NCBI GenBank assembly: GCA_001566295.1
Contig: KQ964250.1
Span: 1,054,001 to 1,118,000 of the forward strand
Source of the DNA: Microdochium bolleyi
Lineage: Eukaryota; Ascomycota; Sordariomycetes; Xylariales; Microdochiaceae
DNA: 64,000 nt
Direction: 5' to 3'
In this document: piece after piece, positions 21,361-31,681 of the stretch
How the letters are laid out: every line of letters starts with the position of its first letter
Position numbering within the stretch: position 1 is the stretch's first letter
Translations under genes and position numbers: made by a program
Notes under the pieces: model-generated
What the model saw: the letters and a program-made list of their open reading frames with translations, nothing else
Told to the model about the DNA's origin: nothing
The model's database searches: none

Positions 21361-23818
21361 CTACTGCTTCTCCAGAAGGAAGACCCTGCTGCCAAAGTCC
21401 TTGACGGGGAACTGGTACTGCATGCCGACGTTCATGAGCGTGGCGCCGGTGTACGTGCCGTTGGCGCCGCCGTCGATGGAGTACCGCGCGCCCGCGTCGA
21501 GCCCTTGGAGCTTGAGGTACGGGATGCCCGCGATGTTGACGTTGCTGCGCTGCTGGAAGTAGAAGACGACGGCCTTGGCGCCGTCCTTGGCGACGAACAT
21601 GGCCGCGGGCCAGTTGGACACCTCCGGGAGCGCGAGGCGGTACATGTCGCCCTGGACGACGGCCGGGGCGACCTGGTCCGCGAGCGCGAGCAAGGCGGGG
21701 AGCTCGGCCGTCTCCTCGTCGGAGAGGTCGGCCGGGTTGAGCTCGAGGCCGAAGGAGCCGCCCATCATGGCGACGTGGGCACGGAAGCTGAGCGGGGTCA
21801 CGCGGCCGGCCTGGTGGTTGGGCACGACGGAGATGTGCGCGCCCATGGCGGACGCCGGGTACGCGAGCGAGGTGCCGAACTGGATGCCGATACGGTCGAG
21901 GCCGTCGGTGTTGTCCGAGGTCCAGGACTGCGGGAAGTAGTGCAGGATGCCCGGGTCGAAGCGGCCGCCGCCCGAGGCGCAGCCCTCCCACAGCACGTCG
22001 GGGAAGCGCGTGGTTAGGGTGTCGAGGACGCGGTACAGGCCGAGCATGTACTGGTGGCTCGTGTACGAGTTCTCCGTCTCGTGCATGCCGCGGTTGTTGT
22101 CCCACTTGACGTACGAGATCTTGGCCGAGTCGAGCACGTTGGCGACCGAGTTGATGACATGCTCCTGAACCTCGGGCAGCGCGAGGTTGAGCACGAGCTG
22201 GTTCCGGCGGACGGTTCGCGGGTAGTCCGCCGCGTGCAGGACCCAGTCGGGGTGCTTGCGGTAGAGCGTTGAGTTGGGGTTGACCATCTCGGGCTCGAAC
22301 CAGAGGCCGAAGCGCAGCTTGTCGGACGAGTTGCCGGCCTGCATCTGCGTGATCTCGTCGACCATGGGGCCCAGGCCGTTGGGGAAGCGGGCCTTGTTGA
22401 CCTGCCAGTCCCCGAGGCCCAGGCTGTCGTTGGTACGGGGGAACTCGTTGCCGAACCAGCCGTCATCGAGGACGAAGAGCTTGATGCCCAGGTCGGCGGT
22501 CGACCGCGCGAGCTTCGTGACCGTGCTCTGGTTGTAGGCAAAGTACAGGCCCTCCCAGCTGTTGAGCAGCGCAGGCTTGACCTCGGTCGCGGCCTTGTGG
22601 CGGATCAAGTTCTTGCGCATCAGGTTGTGCAGCTTGCGCGACATGCCGCCGACGCCGGCGTCCGAGTAGACGGCGACACACTCGGGCGTGGTGAAGGTCT
22701 CACCCGGCTTGAGTGGCCAGGAGAACTGCAGCGGGTTGAGACCCAGGGTGGCGCGGGTGAAGCCCTGCGAGGACTTCTCGACATCGACGGAGAAGGAGCC
22801 CGTGTAGATCAGCGAGAAGCCCCAGGCGTCGCCGCGGCTCTCGGTCGTGTCCGGAGAGACGAGGGCAAGGAAGGGGTTGTGGTAGTGGGAAGAGTATCCG
22901 GCCAATGATCCGAATCTGTTACATTTGATGTATATGGTTAGCACCCGCAGGGCGTGACATCAAAAATGACCACGAGGGGGGGATGAGGGTTCCTAGAGCC
23001 TCCGACTTACCCCTGGTTTCCGTACTCGATGCTCCGGCGCACCCTCTGGGCCTCTCTGGCCCAGTCACCGCGAAGGTAGATCATCTCGTAATCAGCAAAC
23101 GGCAGATCGACGCTCAGGCTGGCAGCCTTGTCGAGGATCATGTCGTTGTCACCCTTGTTGGTGATGTTGACGCTGCGCACGACAGCATCGTGCTCGGGGA
23201 AGACCGAGTACGACATATCGACGGCAATGGAGCTGTAGTTGTCGAATAGGTGCACGATGAGCGTGCTCACGTCGCCGGCCTCGCCAAAAGTCGAGGGCAG
23301 GCCGTTGAGCGCGGGCTTGCCCTCGACGACCTCGTGGGACTGGTAGTGCAGCTCGGAGACGGTGTAGGCCTTGCCGCCGCCGGCCTGGCGGACCTGGAAG
23401 GCCGGGATGCGCATGTCGCCGCGGCCCAGATCCGGATACTCGCGCTGCACGCGACCGGGGAAGCCGGACCAGCCATCGGGCCGGATAAGAGGCTCGACGA
23501 GGCTGTCCTCGGTGGCGAGGCCGCCGAAGTGGTCGTTGTAGAGGTCGCCCGTCGCCTCGTCGACGTGGAAGCGGTAGGACATGCCCTTGCCGTTCAGGGC
23601 AAAGGACTTGTCCTTGGCAACGAGGCCTACATAGGAGGGGAAAACGTCGTGTTAGTGACACTCCAGGCTCCGGATCGCAGACGACGTTCTCGAGTCGAGA
23701 TCTCTTGTATGCACTTACTCTGCATTGTTGCGGACGAGCTCTGTGCAGAAACAGGGAGCTGGCAGAGGGCACTCAAGGCAATGGCTGCCAGCGGCGCTCT
23801 GATCATGTTGGCAACCAT
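21361..23818 (-). CDS. Secreted alpha-galactosidase, glycoside hydrolase family 36 (AglC-like)
   Basis: Hydrolyses terminal alpha-1,6-galactose from raffinose-type sugars and galactomannan fragments. Three exons on the minus strand, 23818-23719, 23626-23011 and 22915-21361, give 756 aa. Exon 1 encodes a signal peptide ending near LPVSAQ. The joins yield SLVAKDKSFALNGKGMSYRFHVD and YGNQGFGSLAGYSSHYHNPF, both typical of fungal GH36. The predicted nucleophile is Asp511 in KWDNNRG and the acid/base Asp573 in TSDNTDGLDRIG, about 60 residues apart as in characterised GH36 enzymes. The (beta/alpha)8 domain also shows FVLDDGWFG and FGLWFEPEMVNP. Multiple sequons support secretion. The length matches the large C-type enzymes and differs from the shorter GH27 group. 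Confidence 0.95.
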
Positions 23819-25268
23819 CTTGTCTGTCTGCCTGGGCAGGCTGGCTTATGAAGACGAAGGCGATGATGTCCGACTTGGAAGTTCGCGCGGCAGATTGGCC
23901 AGAGCTGAGGAATCCCGCACCGTGGCTGCCCTCCACCTCCACGATGCGGACTGCGTGCTTATATACATGCTGGCGCGGGCGAGCACCTGCTGGTGGCCGA
24001 GGTGATGCCGTCCCGCAGGCCCGACGACAAGGGCTGCCAAACCTGCTTGGGCAAGTCGGCCTCGCGGTCAGTGCTGGAGCCGTGATCATGACCCGCGACC
24101 CTGTCCTGTCGTGGGCTGGGGTCCCCGCCGGGCCCATCTCCGCACTGCCACCGGTGCAGAAAAGAGCGACGAGCGGCCTGCCCGCGTGCAGATCGAGGTG
24201 CAGATGCGGGGATTGTGGAGGAGGTGGAGGTGCTCGGCGCTGGAGTCGAGGTCATCACTCTGACGGCCTCGCAGAAACTCTCGGACGTGCTAGCAGCTGC
24301 TCGCTGGGGTCCGGACCATGGCCAGGACCACGGCTGGCGATCCCCTCCCCTCCACCTCTTTTCCGCGGTCCCAGCTGTGCTCTGGACCACATGCCTATAG
24401 AATGCACACCTTGGCTGCATGCACTGCTTGCAGTGGACCGTGCCGTGCCTGGGGGTCCTTTGCTCTTGCCAAGCCCTACCGGCGGGGAGAAATACTACTC
24501 GAGCAAAAATTCTCCATGCAACGCTGACAGGCCCGGCACGCAGACGGGGTCATTATCCGCGATCGTATGTTAGCACCCACGCCGCTGGCCCGCCCAGGTC
24601 TCCGTGATGCAAACTGCTGCATGTCTTTTGTCCCTCCGCACAGTCGTTAGTGGTGACAGACACTCGGCACTTTCGACGACCTGCACTCACGTGGTCTGAG
24701 TCCTCCTGGTAGGCCCCGACCTTCAAGGACTTGTCCGCAAGCCTCTCCGTCACCGACGGGGTCTTCTTGAAGAAGCTTATCTGAGCCACTCGCTCTCCTG
24801 GCAAGCCTTGTCCGTCAAGTGCCGCCGCTAGGCGTTGTCGTGGCTGGCCCGTGACATGCGCCAAGCCCCCTGTTCTTTTGGAGAAGACCTCTAGCGGGCG
24901 ATTTCTTTCCTCTTCGGGGCATGTCCGTCCCAAGCACAGGGGTCTGGCACTGCGGAGATTCAGCGAACAACAAGTGCACAAGACTCGCAAGGCGCTCCAA
25001 TCAGGCATGCATCACGGAAGACCTAACGCATTTCCTGCAGCAGGCCTCGATCCCATGTCGGTCAAATACAAGTGGGTTACGTAGTAGAAACTCTGTAAAC
25101 AGATGCTGCTGGTTGTCCCGGGCCGCACAAGGGCTCGCCGATTTGCTCCAATCTTCTGCTTGACTCGGGCACTGCTGTTCCAAGCAGCCAAGGCCGTTGA
25201 ATCGTAACGACAAGCCCCGCAGCGAGGAAAAGCCGGGCGGCTCCAGGCATGCGGTCCCTCCGGTGCCC
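23819..25268. other. Intergenic region 5' of the alpha-galactosidase
   Basis: 1.45 kb, 5' flank of the alpha-galactosidase and 3' flank of the acyl-CoA dehydrogenase-like gene. A TATA-like element sits near 23960. GCGGGG near 24207 would fit a CreA-type site, but such hexamers are common. No gene seen. Confidence 0.5.
23955..23966 (-). promoter_or_regulatory. TATA-like element upstream of the alpha-galactosidase
   Basis: On the minus strand this reads GTATATAAGC, about 140 bp before the start codon at 23818. The position and sequence fit a TATA box of a regulated gene. Confidence 0.4.
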
Positions 25269-26552
25269 TCACAGCTTTGCACCTTTCTTCTGTGCAATCT
25301 TCATCTCCTGCCGCCAAGCTAGATCGCCGAGAATCTCCTCGGAGCCGCCCCCGACCACCATCATCCGCAGGTCTCGCGTGATCTGCTCGACGATGCCGCC
25401 TCCTCCAGGTCCGCCTCGCTGATACGCAACGCCGCCCATGACTTGCTGGGCTTCCCGCGCCGCCAGCTCGAGAATCCGCCCTCCGGAGACCTTGGTCAGA
25501 GCGATGCGCCCAGCAATCGAGTCGTCCTGCCAGCCGTGCTTCTGAATATGGAACGCGATTTGCTCCAGCCAGGCCCAGTGCGCCTCGACCTCTCTGGCTA
25601 GGGTGATGATCTTGTGCCGGATAATCTGGTGGCTTGCAAGCGGCCGCCCGAAGGTCTCGCGCTCGTGCGCGTACTCGAGAGCGACCGTCAAGCACGTCCG
25701 GGCTTTGCGGTTGCAGCCTACAGACATCATGAACCGCTCCTTGTTGAAGTTGGTCATGATGTACTTGAAGCCTGCGTTCTCCTTGCCGAGCAAATGATCG
25801 GTCGGGACACGGACGTTGTCGAGACGGACCCAACTGGCACCGCCCGCGTTCTGACCACTGTTGTAGATCTTCTCGATGGTCACTCCTTGCGACTTGAGCG
25901 GCACGACAAGCAGGGAGATGCCAAAGAACCCGGGACCGCCAGTCCGCACCGCCGTGGTCATGTGGGTTGCCCATTGCGCGCCGGTAATCCACTTCTTTGT
26001 GCCGGTCACGGTGTAATATGAGCCGTCGTCACTCTTGACGGCAGTAGTCTTGATGTTCCCAACATCGCTGCCGCCGCTTGGCTCGGTAATGCCCAGGCAG
26101 AAGTTGGTCTCTCGGGTGAAGAGCCCGGGGAGCCAGCGCTGCTTCTGCTCCTCAGTGCCGTGGTTGACGACGGGGGGAATGCCGATGCCGTTGGCACCAG
26201 CAAGCGCAGAGCCTACTGCACCATCGATGCGGAACGTCTCGTCCATCAGAGTGAGGTAGTGAAACATGTCAAGCTCTTCGGCACGCATGCCCAGCAGCGT
26301 GCGAAACTTTTCGGGGCGATACTGCGGGGGGATGTCAAGAAAGACGAGGCCGGAGTTGATGTAGTCGAGCTTGGCCTGAGTCGGGCAATCGCCCTTCTCC
26401 TCCCACTCCAGAGCATGAGGGGCGATGTTGGTGTCAATGTACTCGCGAGCATACCGCTGGACAGCCCTGTGGGTGTCGTTGTAGTAAGGCGACTCGAGCG
26501 CGCCGTGCCAGGCGGGCTCGGCCCAGGGTGTCTTTGAGCTGGAGGTGGACAT
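25269..26552 (-). CDS. Acyl-CoA dehydrogenase-like flavoprotein
   Basis: Single exon, 427 aa, starting at ATG 26552 (MSTSSSKTPWAEPAWH). The three ACAD domains are clear: an N-terminal helical domain (ALESPYYNDTHRAVQRYARE), the central beta domain with the FAD-contact segment CLGITEPSGGSDVGNIKTTA and GTKKWITGAQWA, and the C-terminal four-helix domain with YAHERETFGRPLASHQIIRHK. The position that in medium-chain enzymes carries the catalytic Glu reads VVGGGSEEIL, so the base may sit elsewhere, as in long-chain and isovaleryl types. There is no obvious mitochondrial or peroxisomal signal. It is probably an FAD-dependent acyl-CoA or related thioester desaturase; the substrate is unknown. Confidence 0.88.
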   Translation of the reverse strand: MSTSSSKTPWAEPAWHGALESPYYNDTHRAVQRYAREYIDTNIAPHALEWEEKGDCPTQAKLDYINSGLVFLDIPPQYRPEKFRTLLGMRAEELDMFHYLTLMDETFRIDGAVGSALAGANGIGIPPVVNHGTEEQKQRWLPGLFTRETNFCLGITEPSGGSDVGNIKTTAVKSDDGSYYTVTGTKKWITGAQWATHMTTAVRTGGPGFFGISLLVVPLKSQGVTIEKIYNSGQNAGGASWVRLDNVRVPTDHLLGKENAGFKYIMTNFNKERFMMSVGCNRKARTCLTVALEYAHERETFGRPLASHQIIRHKIITLAREVEAHWAWLEQIAFHIQKHGWQDDSIAGRIALTKVSGGRILELAAREAQQVMGGVAYQRGGPGGGGIVEQITRDLRMMVVGGGSEEILGDLAWRQEMKIAQKKGAKL

Positions 26553-27914
26553 GATGCGATACAAAGGTGGATGTTATTGATGGCAGTGTCGGGCGTGGGC
26601 GAGGATGCCGCCGAAGTGGTTAAGAGAAGGGCGTCGACGAGCGATGTGATGTGAGGGGACGGAAGCTGAGCCGGCTGGCGTCAGCCGAGGCTCCTCGAGG
26701 TTCATCCTTGGGGTCCTTGGGGTAGCTGGGTGAGCCGATGGGCCAATGGAGTGCGTCCCAGCCACAAGTAGTGATCGTACTTGCAGAGTAAGCGTAGAGT
26801 TGCAGCATCGCCAACGTCAGAAAACCATGGATACATGGCGATTGTCATCTTGGGCGTTTTCGGCGTTCAGCATCTGGCGACGATATGCTCACGGACGAAA
26901 TGCGAGGTCCAGACACAGTCTGGGAGGGCAGTTCTTCCGCGGATGCAGCTGTCCACTCAGAACACCGCGAAGTGGGGCCGTTACCTGGGTCTCCCCCGCA
27001 GAGCAAGCCATGGGAACATGAGGCTCCTCGTGCCGTGCCTGGAGCACTTTGACGCCGCCTTTGATGTCAGCGCTCAGAGCAGAGATTGTCTCTCGCAGAT
27101 GCCGCCTTCTTGTCTTTGCAGATGCGATCTGGCGAGACGGAGAGCAAGAAAGACGGCTGGATCATCGTGTTTGTGGTCAGTTCAACCGAGGGCGGGTAGC
27201 CAATCTGATGGTGTGAGTGAACACAGAGATGTCGGATGGTTGTGTTTAGTCTGTCGAAAGTCGCGCAGTGGGCGGGCATCTCTCCAACCTGTCCTATGTA
27301 GTCTTATTGTTGCCGACAATGAAGGCTCGTGGAAGTTGCGGGGGTCGGTCGTGCCTGCCTGCCAACAGACACCGCCGACTCCTTTGCTGTACAATCACGG
27401 CAGCAGCCCAGCTTGCTCGAGGCAAGCTTAAAAGTTTATTGACAGCACAAGCCTGTTGACGCTGCAGCCGTCGTCCCCCCTTGGATGCAGAAACGACCCA
27501 AGCAGATGGGACCTGGGCAGAAGAGACGGCGGCTAGCCCTTGCGGTGCAGTGTGATGCCGGCCCCCATTGGCTGCGTGTCAGGCCGCCCCTGGACGGCTA
27601 TTTTGGGCACCGCCAATCACACGGCGCGGGCCCTGCTTGCCGCCCGTCCAGACGCAGACCGCGGGGCATGGGGGGCCCTCTGCCGCCAGCATCGTGCCAC
27701 TCCTCGACGTCCGCTTCCCGCCTGCCCGTGCAGCCTCCTGCATATCCAGATGGCGGCACCGCGGCGGGCGGCGCTTCCGCCACATGTATATACCGTTCCG
27801 TCTGCACCCCGTCCGCCCTCGACACAATGTCGGCCGGCCGTGTCTCTTCGCTCTGTCCATGCTGTCACGTCCGTCCGTCTGTGAACCACCAACCACCACC
27901 ATCTACTTGCAGCA
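26553..27914. other. Intergenic, no recognisable gene
   Basis: Divergent region between the acyl-CoA dehydrogenase-like gene and the 591-aa protein gene. Open frames present have skewed composition and no domain. A TATA-like TGTATATACC lies at about 27784-27793, some 125 bp before the ATG at 27915. Confidence 0.5.
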
Positions 27915-29690
27915 ATGGCGAATCCGGCGGGGCCCTCCGGAGGCTTCTCTCTGTTCCCCAACACAGCCAACAACGGCATAAAGCCTCCCTCGCGGAAGAC
28001 GACTCCGATCGGCCGGCCTGCGACACCCCCGGCTGACCCTAGCGGCAGCCGAGGGTACTCGTTCGACCAGTCGCCCCCTCGCAATGGTCGCCGGACACCA
28101 GAGAACACAAACTTGTCGCACTTTGTCGTCGACGGATCGCCACCGCCAGCAAGACCGACACCACTACCTGACCACCCCCCGCGGTCCGAGACTGCCTTCT
28201 CTGGAGCCACGCTGGTCCGGTCAGGAAGCAACCGCTCAAGAAGCTCCATAGCCAAGCGTCCACTGGAACCTGAGGAACCCTCTACGTCCACATCTCAACC
28301 GCAGGCTTTGAGGAGCATGTTCCCGCAGTACGACCACACCATTCCCATGGACCGCCAGGAGTACTATCCCAGCCAAGCCAGTCCTCGCCACATCCCACGA
28401 ACTGTTATAAGTAGGCAGGAGAACTTGCCTCCGTCCGAGGCTGCCCCACACAGCCCTCCCGTGGCAAGCCCTCTAAGGAGCCCAATGAGCATGGACACTA
28501 CGCGGAGAGGGCCTCGGCGGAACCAGGAGCCACCTGTGATTCCTCCTGTCAGCAGAGCCGACCAGCTTCGCGATTACTGGAAAGCAGCGAACGGTTGGAA
28601 GGCTTCCCAGATGGAGGGCAGGGCATACTGCCTCAAGTTGACGCCCGAAAAGGACACTCCGATCTACACCCTGTCGTCAACCACGCAGCCCCTCTATCAC
28701 CTCAAGATCGACCCGACATCGGCCTCAGCGTATGTCTCATTAAAGCGACACGACCCTTCGAAGCTCTGCAAGGAGCAAGACCCATCAGTGGTAGTGAAGC
28801 CACCCACAGGCATTCTCAGTGCCATACGTGAGGTTGAGACGCGGCCTGCCTGGCACGAGGCGATCAACACCACCCTAGAGGAACCATCGCGGCGGCTGCC
28901 ACCGAACGATGGTCTTGTCGCTCTACTCTATCCCTGCGCTGCGACGAAGGTCGCGCTCGACCGGCCAGATGACCTGGCCGCAGTCGCAGCTGCGGAGCGC
29001 GAATGTGCCAGGCTTGTCTGGGACGACGATAGCAAGAACTACTACTTAGTCCATCCCGCCTTGGCCACGCCATTCTGCATCACCATTGAGCGGAATCCCG
29101 CTTGGTCAAGAACAGAGTACACCCTGGAGCACATAGAGTCGCCACAGCACCTGGCCAAGCTCACTCGTGAGGGAACAGGCGAAGGATACATGGAACTCGA
29201 CACACTGGTGTCAGGACACATCGAGGCCTACTATGTGCTCGACATAGCCGTCTGTGCTCTCATGTTGGTCGCTAACCTTGACGAGAAGAACGTCTTGGTC
29301 GAGTCGTTTGAGCCGCCACCGCCTCCACCAGTTTATCTCGGAGACGGAGAGCGACGAAGCAACAGTCGGCTGAGCAACTTCCTGGCTGGAGGAGGTAGCA
29401 TCTCCGGACGTGAGACACCCGAGACTCATGTCAGCAATAAGAAGTCTAAAAAGAGCAAGACACGTACCCGTATGGAGGAGCTTGAGCTCGACCTCGAGAG
29501 CCAGACCAGCAGCGTGGCCGGCGGCAAGTTCGACGTCAAGGACAAGGACCACAAGCTGCCGAGCACGACGCGGACGGTCATCAAGCTGATCGGCATCATC
29601 TTCAAGCTCATCATCTGGATCCTGACAGTTCTCTTCAAGGCCGTGTCTGCCATTGTCGTCGGGCTGAGCAAGTGCATCACGAGCAAGTAG
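27915..29690 (+). CDS. Uncharacterised fungal protein with C-terminal hydrophobic segment
   Basis: Single exon, 591 aa, A at -3 of the start. Residues 1-210 are Pro/Ser-rich and probably disordered (FSLFPNTANNGIKPPSRKTTP; RRTPENTNLSHFVVDGSPPP). Residues about 215-450 look folded (DYWKAANGWKASQMEGRAYCLKL, PLYHLKIDPTSASAYVSLKR) and may be a beta-rich domain. The C terminus has a basic linker (NKKSKKSKTRTR), then roughly 35 hydrophobic residues (KLIGIIFKLIIWILTVLFKA onward), long enough for a hairpin or one tilted membrane segment, ending in SKCITSK. Similar sordariomycete proteins have, as I recall, been labelled acetylserotonin methyltransferase-like, but I see no methyltransferase motif and do not adopt that name. 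A tail-anchored or reticulon-like placement is possible but unproven. Confidence 0.75.
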   Translation: MANPAGPSGGFSLFPNTANNGIKPPSRKTTPIGRPATPPADPSGSRGYSFDQSPPRNGRRTPENTNLSHFVVDGSPPPARPTPLPDHPPRSETAFSGATLVRSGSNRSRSSIAKRPLEPEEPSTSTSQPQALRSMFPQYDHTIPMDRQEYYPSQASPRHIPRTVISRQENLPPSEAAPHSPPVASPLRSPMSMDTTRRGPRRNQEPPVIPPVSRADQLRDYWKAANGWKASQMEGRAYCLKLTPEKDTPIYTLSSTTQPLYHLKIDPTSASAYVSLKRHDPSKLCKEQDPSVVVKPPTGILSAIREVETRPAWHEAINTTLEEPSRRLPPNDGLVALLYPCAATKVALDRPDDLAAVAAAERECARLVWDDDSKNYYLVHPALATPFCITIERNPAWSRTEYTLEHIESPQHLAKLTREGTGEGYMELDTLVSGHIEAYYVLDIAVCALMLVANLDEKNVLVESFEPPPPPPVYLGDGERRSNSRLSNFLAGGGSISGRETPETHVSNKKSKKSKTRTRMEELELDLESQTSSVAGGKFDVKDKDHKLPSTTRTVIKLIGIIFKLIIWILTVLFKAVSAIVVGLSKCITSK

Positions 29691-30036
29691 CAGAACCGAC
29701 TTTTGCTGGCGAGCTGGCGTATAATTTGTATGGGCATGGCGTTGTATGGTGGGAAAAGCGGGAGGGTCTCCAGAAGCGCCGGCGTATACTTGGCGGACTC
29801 ATTGTACTTCCTTGTTCCTATCACCCCGTTCAAGTGGGCTTTCACCCGAGCTGGTTTCAATTATTTCTGTACATATTTCATTCATACTCATTCCCCCGAA
29901 CTAGGTAGCTCGAAGGTCAAAGGACCTATACATGCTGTTTCATAATGCACAAAGACACCCATTGACGCCCAGACGCCTCTCTCTCGAATTGATATATTTC
30001 CGTTGACAAACTCTCGTGATCTGTCCGTGCACGCGC
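29691..30036. other. Gap between convergent genes
   Basis: AT-rich 3' flanks of the 591-aa protein gene and of UTP11. Nothing else was recognised. Confidence 0.55.
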
Positions 30037-30993
30037 TCACCGCTTCCGCTCGCGGACCTTGATCTTCTTGCCTGACTTGGTGACACCGCCCATGGCCGTC
30101 GCCGTCTTGGCCATCTGCGCACGCTGCAGCTCGAGCTTGCCTTCGGCCCGCGTGAGGACCGTCACCTTCCGGCGCGCGGCCTCGAGCCGCCGCTCCAGCT
30201 TGCCGAGGAGGACCACCTTCTGCTCGGTGCGCAGGGCGTCCTCCTCCTCTTTCGTGCGGGGTGCTGGCTTCTTGCTCTTGGTCTGTGATGTTGTATTGGC
30301 CATCGTCGTCGTCTTGTCGCCATCGTGTTCGTCCGACATGACATCACCGGCGGCACTGTCGTCGTCGTCGTCGTCATCATCGTCGACCTGCATCGCCATG
30401 TCGCCACGCAGCATATCCTCCCGCCCCTCGACGTCCTCCGAGAAGACAAACTTCTTCTTCTTGCGCGGCCGCTCGCCGTCCAGGTCGTCATCGTCGTCAT
30501 CCAGCCCCGCGAACTCGTCGTCGCTGTCCTCTCCTCCCCTCTTGACACCCAGCCCTTCCAGACTGCCCCCGAGCGCAATGACCCGCTCCTCGAGCACTCT
30601 CACATCCTTGCTCGCCACGTTCCTCATCGTCCGGAGGTACCCGAGATCCTGCGTCTTCAGCAACCTGCTGACCTCGACATCCATGCCCTTGAGGCTGCCC
30701 CTGTCCCCGTCGACGATGCCGTCCCACTTGCGCCCTTTGCTCGACGTCGCGCCGCGCACGGGTCCGCGCGCCCGCCCGCCTCTGCTCATCATCCCAAAGT
30801 AGAACTCGTCCTCGTTCTTGTCCGCCGCCTTGGCGCGCAGGTTCTTCAGCGTCGCCTGCTTCTTCTTGTGGTCGGCCGCGCGCAGCGAGTAGTCCTTGTG
30901 CTTCTCGAGCAGGCCGTACTTGGCGCGCTCGAGCGGCTGCCCGCGCTCGCGGTGCTGCCGCCGCTGCACGGCGTTGCGCATGGACGACGACAT
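30037..30993 (-). CDS. UTP11: U3 snoRNA-associated protein 11 (SSU processome)
   Basis: Component of the small-subunit processome needed for 18S rRNA maturation in the nucleolus. Single exon, 318 aa. The highly conserved N terminus is present: MSSSMRNAVQRRQHRERGQP, then LERAKYGLLEKHKDYSLRA, HKKKQATLKNLRAKAADKN and DEFYFGMMSRG. A central segment LLKTQDLGYLRTMRNVASKD is also diagnostic. The middle has long acidic runs (DDDDDDDDD) and the C terminus is strongly basic, ending KIKVRERKR. The 5' leader contains a GT repeat. The Asp-run makes the gene slightly longer than yeast Utp11. Confidence 0.94.
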   Translation of the reverse strand: MSSSMRNAVQRRQHRERGQPLERAKYGLLEKHKDYSLRAADHKKKQATLKNLRAKAADKNEDEFYFGMMSRGGRARGPVRGATSSKGRKWDGIVDGDRGSLKGMDVEVSRLLKTQDLGYLRTMRNVASKDVRVLEERVIALGGSLEGLGVKRGGEDSDDEFAGLDDDDDDLDGERPRKKKKFVFSEDVEGREDMLRGDMAMQVDDDDDDDDDSAAGDVMSDEHDGDKTTTMANTTSQTKSKKPAPRTKEEEDALRTEQKVVLLGKLERRLEAARRKVTVLTRAEGKLELQRAQMAKTATAMGGVTKSGKKIKVRERKR

Positions 30994-31681
30994 GGTTATG
31001 GCTGCGGTGTGGTGTGGTGTGTGTGTGTGTGATGCTTTTGGTATCTTTTGGCGGTGGTCTTGTGGTCGTTTAGTCGGCCGGGCTCCTTCTGGGCAGATCT
31101 TGGAAGAAATCGGCTGTAGTCGCTGTCTCTGAGTCGTGCGACTGGTGTGTCGTAGCTGTAGGCACGCGTGTACGGCCGGAGTCCCGTGTCGTGCCTACCG
31201 GGGAGCTCGTCGGGGTGGTCGCTGTGCTGCTCGTTCTAGACTGGCGGTGCGGACTAGAGGACGGCAGTGCTCGTGTTTGCAGTCGTTGAGAGTGGCTAAC
31301 TTCAGAGCTTTTTTGGTATGTCCGCCTTGCGTGTACGCGTGTGCGTATCGAAAAGAGTGAGACTCGTGGTCGGCAGAGTGGTCACGGAGGTTGCGCTGCG
31401 GATTGCGGAGGTGAAGGCTGCTTGCAAAATGCATCGCCAGCCGATGCGAGCCTGGATTTCAACTTTTTAGTGGAGCCTGCCGCGCCCCACTTCAGTACCC
31501 TTCGCGCTGCAAGCACTGGCGCTTTGCCCATGGGAGCAATCAAGCATGGACGACCTTACACTCGTGACGTGACAAATGAATTTGCAAGAAAGATATAGAA
31601 CAGCATGATGTGTCACGGGATATTCAATTGTTTGGTCCATGAGTAGGAACAATAAATAACAAGCCTTCAAAGGCCGACCTC
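30994..31681. other. Intergenic between UTP11 and GUP1
   Basis: Upstream region of UTP11 and 3' flank of GUP1. It contains a GT-rich repeat directly upstream of UTP11. No other gene was seen. Confidence 0.55.
31006..31031. repeat. GT-rich microsatellite in the UTP11 leader
   Basis: GGTGTGGTGTGGTGT followed by uninterrupted GT units, starting 12 bp upstream of the UTP11 start codon, so it lies in the 5' UTR (as CA on the transcript strand). Confidence 0.85.

Noticed and set aside
21236..22105. 289-codon alternative frame inside the alpha-galactosidase gene
   Set aside because: Arg/Pro/His-rich shadow frame of the GH36 catalytic exon.
23819..25268. CreA-type GCGGGG hexamers near the alpha-galactosidase as firm regulatory sites
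   Set aside because: The motif is too short and frequent in GC-rich DNA to support individual sites.
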